Shown: one piece after another, positions 1 through 7,200 of the stretch
How positions within the stretch are numbered: position 1 is the first letter of the stretch
How the letters are laid out: each line of letters opens with the position of its first letter
NCBI GenBank assembly: GCA_937965895.1
Contig: CALCKS010000161.1
Coordinates: forward strand, 1 to 8,404
Source: an uncultured Campylobacter sp.
Lineage (GTDB): Bacteria > Campylobacterota > Campylobacteria > Campylobacterales > Campylobacteraceae
Length of the DNA: 8,404 bases
Direction: 5' to 3'
Made by a program: the position numbers and the translations under genes
The notes under the pieces: model-generated
The model's database searches: none
Told to the model about the DNA's origin: nothing
Seen by the model: only the letters and a program-made list of their open reading frames with translations

Positions 1-2
1 AC

Positions 3-530
3 AACAAACTAAGCAATAGCGAAATAACAAAGCTAGGTAAGAAATACGGAGGGGTGTATGTGTTTAATAAGAAATTCGAAAAGGAAATAGATGATAGGGA
101 GAGGGAGAGAAAAGACTATATGGATGATTTTTTTAAAACAAGGAAAGTTTTCAAGAAAGATGATTTAAAGGTCTTAGATAATACACTCCCCCAAACCCTC
201 TCCAACGGTAAAAAATACTACACCACTTACATCGATTACGAACGAGCAAGTAAAAAAATATTACCCAACATAAGTAGTTTTTATGAAGATAAAATTAAAA
301 GGATAACAGGAGAAGAAGCATATAAATATGCTTCTGTATTGCCCTTATATCTTTATATAGACGACAACGACGAACCCGTATATATAAGTATGTCTGTATC
401 TTATAGCTATAAAACTAAAAAATACGGTTTCTTCGGAGACGAAGGAAGAGGATTTTCTTTATCAAGAGACGAGATAAGATATACCAAAGGCGGAAATAAA
501 TTTTACATAGAAGATTTAGAAAAACAATAA
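3..530 (+). CDS. 3' part of an unrecognised charged protein; possible immunity or accessory protein of the lipase locus
   Basis: The reading frame is open from the first complete codon (base 3) to the TAA at 528-530, so this is very probably the C-terminal ~175 residues of a longer protein that begins outside the window. A GTG at 54 could serve as a start, but the purine-rich GGAGGGG at 48-54 runs into it with no spacing, and the codons before it read as ordinary protein (…KLGKKYGGVYV…). The next in-frame ATG is at 120. The visible part begins with a very charged stretch rich in E, D, R and K (roughly 59-180). It is followed by a mixed alpha/beta region rich in Tyr, with a strand-like LYLYIDD segment and a glycine-containing end (GFFGDEGRGF). 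There is no membrane segment or catalytic motif in this portion, and I do not recognise the family. It lies 10 nt before the lipase gene, so it is co-transcribed. Small proteins beside T6SS lipases are often immunity proteins; applying that here is inference. Confidence 0.75.
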   Translation, partial: NKLSNSEITKLGKKYGGVYVFNKKFEKEIDDRERERKDYMDDFFKTRKVFKKDDLKVLDNTLPQTLSNGKKYYTTYIDYERASKKILPNISSFYEDKIKRITGEEAYKYASVLPLYLYIDDNDEPVYISMSVSYSYKTKKYGFFGDEGRGFSLSRDEIRYTKGGNKFYIEDLEKQ

Positions 531-533
531 AGG
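528..533 (+). promoter_or_regulatory. Shine-Dalgarno sequence of the lipase gene, overlapping the upstream stop codon
   Basis: TAAAGG includes the TAA stop of the preceding gene and is followed by a 7-nt spacer (CTTTAAA) before the ATG at 541. The overlap suggests that translation of the two genes is coupled and supports 541 as the true start. Confidence 0.6.
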
Positions 534-540
534 CTTTAAA

Positions 541-3500
541 ATGTCAGATCAAATTTCAACTAAAGACCTAATATCTAAATTTAAAGACTATGCAGACATT
601 GCAGATGCTAGCTACGCTATGCTTCACTGGGTAAATGAAAATGAAGAAGACGGATGGTTTGATAAATTTAAAGAAAGAAAGCCTGCTAGGTGGAAATTTG
701 CGGATTATGCAACTAAGGGCGATACCTTAGAAGAAATTACTGAGAAGGCAAAAGATAATAATAGGCAAATCGGAGAACCCACCGCCTATGCCTTAGCTAT
801 AGAAGCTAGGTTTAATCAGGATATGGTTATAGAAAAACCAAAAAAGAAAAATGAAGAAAAACCTAAACCTATACAAATAAACAATGAAATTCAAAGTTTT
901 GTAGATAGATACGAGGATGAGGCAAAAACCCCTTATATTTTCTATAATAATATTTCCTTGAGAACCAAATCCTTCGTAAACCGTTACGAACTCCTTCATC
1001 ACATTAAAGATACTTCTATAACGGGGTATTCTTCCAGCGCCTTTTACGATAGTAAATTTAACAACTACGTAATAGGCTTTAGAGGCACGGAGCTTGGCAT
1101 AAAAGACCTAGTTATAACAGACGGTATGATAGCGTTTTTGGGCGCAGCGCTGGATCAGATAGTATCTCTTAAGGTACTAAAAGACGAAATCTATAAAAGC
1201 ATAACGGATCATATGGATAAGGCTATAAAGTCCGTTTCGGTAAATAAGAACCCGTATGGCCCTAAGACATCAAAGACATCAAGCTATACTAAAGATATTA
1301 TCGAGATTTCAAACCCTTACGACGCTACTTGCCACGCAAACTACGCTCCTACCCCTCCTCTAGTAGTAACTGGTCACTCGCTAGGAGGACATTTGGCTCA
1401 GGTTTATTGCTCGGTCTATCCAAACGAAGTAAAGGAGCTATATACCTTTAACGCCCCTGGCTTTGGAGGCGTATGGATATCCTTGCCGGTTATAGTTTTT
1501 AGGTTTTTAGGCTTTATAGCCAAGGTCATATATAAAGGCATAAGGTGGGTAGCTAGGATACTAGACCCGTACGGCTTTATAGGAGGCATGGTTAGCAGGG
1601 CGTTTGATAAGATAAAAAGCTTCTTTGGCTTTAGCAAAGACGATAAAGACGAGGCTACGCTAGAAGATTGCGTCGATCTCGTAAAGGAAAACAAAACGGC
1701 CTGCGAGGAGCTAAATAAGCAAAACGTAAGCTCTAATATAAGCAAGGCCAGTAAAGGAGATACTCTTGGTATAGAGGTTCATCATATAGACTCCGTTATG
1801 CATAAAATTTACGACGAATACGACGAAGGATACTTTGATAAGCAAGAAGGGTACAAAAATACGTTTAGCTCAGATACCGTAAAAACAGACGCAAATCAGG
1901 TATTTGAGCCAAGCGTATCGGTTATCTCGGATCTTGGCCTTAGATACGGCATGGCAAACTATACGGAAAAATTCGACTATCAAAACACCTCTAAACTTCA
2001 TCTTATAAACGTGCTAAAGGCTTCTCACTTTATGAAGCAGTTAGTAGAGAGCCTATATCTGATGGAGTATCTTTTAAACCATCCCGAAAACGAAGCCAAG
2101 ATAAAAGATAAAGATATAGCAAAGGCTCTAAACTATCTAAACGACTACTTACAAACCCTAGCCTCTCAGATACTGTTTTATAAAATTTATCTAAAAAACC
2201 TTCCGAGGCTAGGCAATATGGAAGAAGAAAAGATCTCAATCCTAGAAAGCGTAATATATCCCGTAAGCCTATACGTAAACGACTTTGGATACGATGATCT
2301 CGGTGCGGCGCCCAATGTAGAAGATCTCATTAGCTGCTTGCTAGCCTATACGCAAGATAATCTACTAATAAAAATCATAGATAAAGAAGATATCAAGGAT
2401 ATCAACGCAAAAACGCTCGCCTCAGAGGTCATGCAAGATGATCTAAATTTGACGTTTGCGATATATGGATGCAGATTTTTTACTCTGGATAAAAAGTTAA
2501 ATTTAGAACAAGCAAAAGATAGACTCACGTATATATCGGACTTTTATAAAGGTATAAGCCCATACGTTAGCCGTAAGCAAGATAGCGCGGAGCTTGAAAA
2601 ATGGATAGAGGCTAGGATAGAAATTTGCAAAAGCGCGTACGAGCTTAAATTTGAGGGGTGGAGATATCTATCTAACGATAAGAAGCGTTATTTGGTGCTC
2701 TCGAAAAAATCGCAGAGCGCATATAAAAAAGAGATAGACGAGGATCAAAGAAGCATAATCCTGCCCTCCATCCAAGCGCTAGAAGATATGTCCAAAGAAG
2801 ATAAAGAGTACCAAGCAAAACAGCTCTTAAAGATGATAAGGTTTGAGCCTAGCGAGCTTATACATATCTATCATAAAAACTGCGATATATTTTTAAAAAA
2901 CGAAAGTACGTTTGACATCGTACGCGTAGAAGAGGATATAAATTTAAGCTTTAAGTATCTAAACGCCAAAGTCTTTATGATGAGTAAGCTTTTAACGGGG
3001 GGCGAGGAAAAAGAAGATTACGAGCTTTGCTTTAAAGAAAACAAAGATAAAAACGATCCGGAAAACAAAGAAGACGCAAATCAGGCCTCCTTATCGCTTG
3101 CCCCTAAAAACCAAGCCGGCGAGGATGTCCAAGCTGGCGAAAGCTATGCCGCATATATATTTCAGCCCCGAGATACGCATAGCGGCATAGGAGGGCTAAA
3201 TTTACTATACAAAAACTCTCAGGCTAGGCTGCTAAACTACGATATAAAAGAAGATAGCCTAAATATCAAGCTAAAACCGGCCAGTAAAAAGGCTAAAGAG
3301 CTAAAGGGGCTAAATCAAATCGCTCCCGAAGATAAAACGTTTGACGAAACGGCGGTTAAAACCGGCCTCTCGTATCTACATCCGGTCATAGAAGACGATA
3401 TCATAACCTGCGAACACGGCGGCAGGGTGGTGCTAAAAAGCGCAAGAGGAAGAACGATAAAATCAAACGGCATACCCCTGATACTAGGATGCGATTTTAT

Positions 3501-4266
3501 AAACTTACCCATAGTAGGTTGTAGCGCAAACTCTCCTTGCACTAGAGTAGCTTTCGTGCCAAGCGGCGCTCTTAGCCAAAAAACCGTAAACGGCGATCAC
3601 GCCTTGATGCAAGACTTCGTAAATCTATGTAGGAGCGATAGAGGCTCTATACTAACCTGCGCTAAAAAATCAAACAAGCTTAGGATATCGGATCCCGGGG
3701 ATATCGGCGGCTATAATATCTCAAATGCGGACAAAGATAGCGCCAATAGCAACTCTGCTTGCATAAGGCTACATTTTAAAAACTACGCCTCGCAAAAAGA
3801 CAATCTGCCCGTAAACATCTACTATCTAAACGGCGCTAAATTTGAAAACAAAGAGGGCTTTGAACAAATACGGCTAAATTTAAACGAAGGCAAAAATCCT
3901 AGCGACGGCGAACTGGATAAAAAACTAAAGCAAAACTATAACGAAGACCATAAATTTAAAGAATTCGAGCTACGCTACGGTATAAATACTATAAATTTGG
4001 TATTTGTAATCCCAAACTCTCCTCAAAAGGCTTGCAATAAAGCATATAAAGATGCTGGCGAGCCTGAAAGCGGAACGGGATACTTTACCAGGCTAGATAA
4101 ATACGAAAGCCTGGATAGGTCGCAAAAAAGACCGGTGCATACTCTGGTATTTTTCTCGCCTTCATACGCTAAAAGCGTAAAACTGCAAATCGCTAAAGGA
4201 TTTGATAAAGACAATGAGCCGAGTCTGGATATATGCGAAGTCGTAATGTTAAGCGGGCAGGTTTAA
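541..4266 (+). CDS. Multidomain lipase (alpha/beta hydrolase, class 3-like) with C-terminal PAAR-like cysteine-rich module; probable T6SS effector
   Basis: This is a 1241-residue protein. Residues 1-95 form a helical N-terminal part (FKDYADIADASYAMLHW at 14-30; PTAYALAIEARF at 80-91), then a Lys/Pro linker at about 98-112. The lipase core carries GFRGTE at 179-184 and the nucleophile elbow GHSLGGH at 278-284, so Ser280 is the expected nucleophile, followed by TFNAPG at 302-307. Asp417 in HHIDSV and His496 in KASHFMK are my best candidates for the rest of the triad. A hydrophobic and basic insertion (about 311-365) follows the nucleophile region. Residues ~500-815 look helical, ~820-870 is a charged low-complexity linker, and ~948-1060 is a cysteine-rich PAAR-like module with CEHGG at 957-961 and cysteines at 984, 994, 1000, 1030 and 1040. 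A strand-rich tail ends the protein. T6SS lipase effectors (Tle families) with GxSxG motifs hydrolyse membrane phospholipids; that this protein does so is inferred. No Sec signal peptide is visible, as expected for T6SS cargo. The lipase call is firm; T6SS export is likely, and the PAAR-like label is tentative. Confidence 0.85.
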   Translation: MSDQISTKDLISKFKDYADIADASYAMLHWVNENEEDGWFDKFKERKPARWKFADYATKGDTLEEITEKAKDNNRQIGEPTAYALAIEARFNQDMVIEKPKKKNEEKPKPIQINNEIQSFVDRYEDEAKTPYIFYNNISLRTKSFVNRYELLHHIKDTSITGYSSSAFYDSKFNNYVIGFRGTELGIKDLVITDGMIAFLGAALDQIVSLKVLKDEIYKSITDHMDKAIKSVSVNKNPYGPKTSKTSSYTKDIIEISNPYDATCHANYAPTPPLVVTGHSLGGHLAQVYCSVYPNEVKELYTFNAPGFGGVWISLPVIVFRFLGFIAKVIYKGIRWVARILDPYGFIGGMVSRAFDKIKSFFGFSKDDKDEATLEDCVDLVKENKTACEELNKQNVSSNISKASKGDTLGIEVHHIDSVMHKIYDEYDEGYFDKQEGYKNTFSSDTVKTDANQVFEPSVSVISDLGLRYGMANYTEKFDYQNTSKLHLINVLKASHFMKQLVESLYLMEYLLNHPENEAKIKDKDIAKALNYLNDYLQTLASQILFYKIYLKNLPRLGNMEEEKISILESVIYPVSLYVNDFGYDDLGAAPNVEDLISCLLAYTQDNLLIKIIDKEDIKDINAKTLASEVMQDDLNLTFAIYGCRFFTLDKKLNLEQAKDRLTYISDFYKGISPYVSRKQDSAELEKWIEARIEICKSAYELKFEGWRYLSNDKKRYLVLSKKSQSAYKKEIDEDQRSIILPSIQALEDMSKEDKEYQAKQLLKMIRFEPSELIHIYHKNCDIFLKNESTFDIVRVEEDINLSFKYLNAKVFMMSKLLTGGEEKEDYELCFKENKDKNDPENKEDANQASLSLAPKNQAGEDVQAGESYAAYIFQPRDTHSGIGGLNLLYKNSQARLLNYDIKEDSLNIKLKPASKKAKELKGLNQIAPEDKTFDETAVKTGLSYLHPVIEDDIITCEHGGRVVLKSARGRTIKSNGIPLILGCDFINLPIVGCSANSPCTRVAFVPSGALSQKTVNGDHALMQDFVNLCRSDRGSILTCAKKSNKLRISDPGDIGGYNISNADKDSANSNSACIRLHFKNYASQKDNLPVNIYYLNGAKFENKEGFEQIRLNLNEGKNPSDGELDKKLKQNYNEDHKFKEFELRYGINTINLVFVIPNSPQKACNKAYKDAGEPESGTGYFTRLDKYESLDRSQKRPVHTLVFFSPSYAKSVKLQIAKGFDKDNEPSLDICEVVMLSGQV
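1264..1281 (+). repeat. Perfect 9-bp tandem duplication inside the lipase gene
   Basis: AAGACATCA occurs twice in direct succession, in frame, and encodes Lys-Thr-Ser twice (residues 242-247). It lies in the loop between the FRGTE strand and the nucleophile elbow. It looks like a simple in-frame slippage duplication in a tolerant loop, with no evident function. Confidence 0.6.
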
Positions 4267-4274
4267 ATTTAAAC
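4261..4274. repeat. Perfect 14-bp A/T-rich palindrome across the lipase stop codon
   Basis: GTTTAAATTTAAAC equals its own reverse complement. It contains the last Val codon and TAA of the lipase gene and the first 8 bases of the 21-nt spacer; symmetry breaks at the next base on each side. AAATTT and TTTAAA words are common throughout this DNA, so it may be a by-product of composition. It has no loop and no trailing T run, so it is a poor terminator. It could be a dimeric-regulator site or have no role. Confidence 0.55.
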
Positions 4275-4276
4275 GC

Positions 4277-4283
4277 AAGGAAG
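4277..4283 (+). promoter_or_regulatory. Shine-Dalgarno sequence that supports the GTG start at 4288
   Basis: AAGGAAG lies 4 nt before GTG 4288-4290, with a weaker AAGG immediately before the GTG. An in-frame TAA at 4270-4272 leaves only five codons between that stop and the GTG, none of which is a start. The next in-frame ATG is at 4450 (residue 55). The GTG is therefore the best-supported start. Confidence 0.65.
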
Positions 4284-4287
4284 TAAG

Positions 4288-7200
4288 GTGCAAATAAGCG
4301 ATATAAGAGTCGTGCAGGATATAGAAACGCTACTGAAGGAATTTGACGGGTATGCCAAGCAGTATAAGTATATAACTTTTTATTGCCGTAACTTAAATAA
4401 TTTTTATCATAACGATACGATACAGCTGGGTACCCTAGGCGGCATTATCATGCAAAGGCTTTTTGATATGAGCCCAAATATACGAGAGATTCCTAGCGAC
4501 GGCAATAATATAAAAATAGTAACGCCTAATTTTATAGATAAAAGCGCGCTCATAGACGGCAAAGAGACGATAAGAAACGGTAAATTTAACATTAGAAGAC
4601 TCAATAAAGTCATAGAGGCACATACTGTAATAAACGAAGAAAATCCCGTAGAAAAATTCATCAAAGACCTAATAAATCTCGCAAACACAGGTAAAAAGGA
4701 GTATGAAAAGGTAAAAAATTTTACCGATGCTGCAAGCGAGCTGGCAAAAAACTACGACGTAAACAAAACCAGCGTCAAGAATAGTTTGGATGAGCTGCAA
4801 AAAAGTATAATCCAAAAAGCCGAGGTCATACTGGAAAATGAAAATTTCGCCCCGAAAGAGGAAGTAAAAGAAAGCATAAGCAATGCGTTTAACAAACTAA
4901 AAAGCAACATAGAAAAAACATCCAAGCAAACATACGGCTATACCGTAAAAGAGATAGCAAAGGCCTTGATTAGTATCATAGACTTCACGGAGCTTAAAAA
5001 AATATATAAGCCCGTAACCATTATATCCTCTGCGGGAGATATTTATGAAACCGGCTCTAAAATATACGAATATAGTAAAAAAAAGGGCTTTTACGCATTT
5101 GCCGGACCGGTTGCAAATTTGCTTGCTAGCGAGTTTGGTTTTATCTTTGGACTTCTAAATTCAGACTCCCTTAGCAATATTTTAGTATTTAAGTCCAAGG
5201 ACGGTAGCGGCGGAGGATTTATAGATTTTTCGGGATTTGAGGTTTCGGGGTTAAACGTTCAAACTAACGTAGACGAATGTTTAGGCATTTGCGCAGATCT
5301 TTTATTTGACGAAAGCAAAAAAAATGGGAACGACGCTATAGATTACTCAAAGATCGATGCGGCATCAAGCGGCGCAGATTTTTTTGACGTTAGAGGAAAA
5401 ATTTATAAAGCACAAAACGAAAACATAAGCATATGCAAAAATACCGGAAAGAAAGATAAAGATAGCCATAGCTTGTATGAAGCCATAGAAAATAGCGTGG
5501 TATCAAACGGCGCGCACTTTGTATATATACAACATCCGTTTTTTAACTCGTTAAAATTCGCAAATCTCATCCGAGATAAATCCGCCGCCGATAAAGACCG
5601 GGATACAAACAGCTTGCGATACGGAAAACTAGCCAAAAACTATCTCGTGCTGTCAAGAGCCCCGCAAAAAACTAACGCCAAACTAAGCGAGTATATAGTA
5701 GAAACGGCGCTTAGCTATAAGATAAACGATGAAAACAACAGAAGCGGTAAGGACTCAAAGTTAATAAAACCCGACGACATAATCCAAATAAAAGACTACA
5801 GCAAATACTCCATAAGCGTAAACGCAAAAGAAGAAGAGGACTTGTATCTGCTAAATTTAAGTCCGTTCGTGCGTATATCAAGGGATATCTTAGAAGAATT
5901 TGAAGACGATATCAAAAGCGCCGAAGAGGCTCTTAGGAATGCGGTCGCAACAAGAGAAGAAGAGCAGCAAGATGCTATAAGCCATTACCTTGCTATGAAT
6001 GCTATCGCCGATGAATCGAACCTAAAATTGCAACATATAGATTCATTCTTCAGATCTCCGGACGATATGGAAGATATAAAAGAAAAAGAGGAGGAATTTT
6101 TAAAATCAAGTATAAGAGAATTTGCCGATTATTTTAAAACTATAAACAAAAAATACGAAGTCGAAGTGGTTTACACGGAAAGCAATTCACAAAGCCTTGG
6201 AAAGTACGGAAGCAAAAAAGAAGTACAAAACCTCATATCAGGAGCAAAGCGTGGTGGCATAAGAGGAGAATACAAGGTAACCGAGTATCCATATTCCGCC
6301 ATAGACATATTCCTTCTAGCTACGACTTTTTACGTCATCAGACAAAAATTCGACCAATCTTTAATCGAATTTAACTCCCCGGGAGGCTTTTTTAGTAGTA
6401 ACGACGACGAATACATAACCGTATATGAAGAGCGGTTCAAGCTTTTAAACGAGGATGCGTTTTTGCAAACTAGCGAAGGCAAAAAGAAAATTTACTTCTT
6501 TAAGCAGACTATGCAAAGAGCCCAAGCAAAAGACGCCGTATGCATAGAAGAGATAGCAGACGGCTTTGAAAACGGTTTCGTAGAAAACGGTATGCCGATA
6601 TTTGAAGATAGCTTTTACGAGTTTTTTAAAGATTTCGAGAAAGAGTACGGCTCAAATTTCGACGACAAAGTAGCTCAAGACGAGAGGTGGGCGTATGAAG
6701 ATCTAAAAAAAGCCCACGATAACGCTATGAGGCCGTTTAAGTCCGTACCTATGGATGAAAATTATAAATTTTACATAGATATGTCGCTATCTACTATAGT
6801 AGACGAGGTTTTAGAAGAGCTTTTTCCTTTTTACGGATTTTTTGGAAGCAAAGGTTATGCAAAAATAGCTAAGAGCATGGCTAATTATATTTTTTCAAAA
6901 AGCAGTATCAAAGAAATCTTTATGGAAAATATCGGCGAGCTTAGGATATTTGCATCTTTATGGAGTGGAAATATAAGAGCTATGATAGCAGACGAAAAAA
7001 GAGCCAATGGGCTATCTAAAAAGCTAAAAGTTAAAGCCTTTGCTGGCATAGTCGAGGTAAAAAAGAATATTTTTGCTTACTATGAAGTTACGGATAATCT
7101 TAACTCAAAAGACGCTTCTATACACCTAAAAAAACTAAAAAATATACCAAAAGAATTTAAAGCGCCCATCTATAAAAGCGTAGTGCTAAAAACTGCGGGT

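Noticed and set aside
54..56. GTG as the true start of the left-edge gene
   Set aside because: The frame is open to the window edge, the upstream codons read as normal protein, and the GGAGGGG before it leaves no spacer. The gene probably begins upstream of the window.
1416..1745. Antisense open frame of 109 codons opposite the lipase gene
   Set aside because: It lies fully opposite conserved lipase coding sequence, is rich in Ser/Leu as expected from an antisense shadow, and has no supporting context. The other minus-strand frames, including 8121-8360, were rejected for the same reason.
2389..2406. Near-perfect 9-bp tandem repeat (GATATCAAG/GATATCAAC)
   Set aside because: It encodes Asp-Ile-Lys/Asp-Ile-Asn in a charged helical region; this is short, isolated, and expected by chance in this composition.
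2997..3002. G6 tract as a phase-variation switch in the lipase gene
   Set aside because: Contingency tracts in Campylobacter are usually eight or more G; six, in frame within a linker, is more likely ordinary coding sequence.
4267..4287. Intrinsic terminator between the two large genes
   Set aside because: The only symmetric element is an A/T palindrome without loop, GC stem or U tract, and the next Shine-Dalgarno sequence follows at once.
5077..5084. A8 tract (and a similar one near 5317) as a slippage site
   Set aside because: Such A runs are common in Lys-rich genes of A/T-rich genomes and the frame is intact on both sides; nothing indicates programmed slippage.
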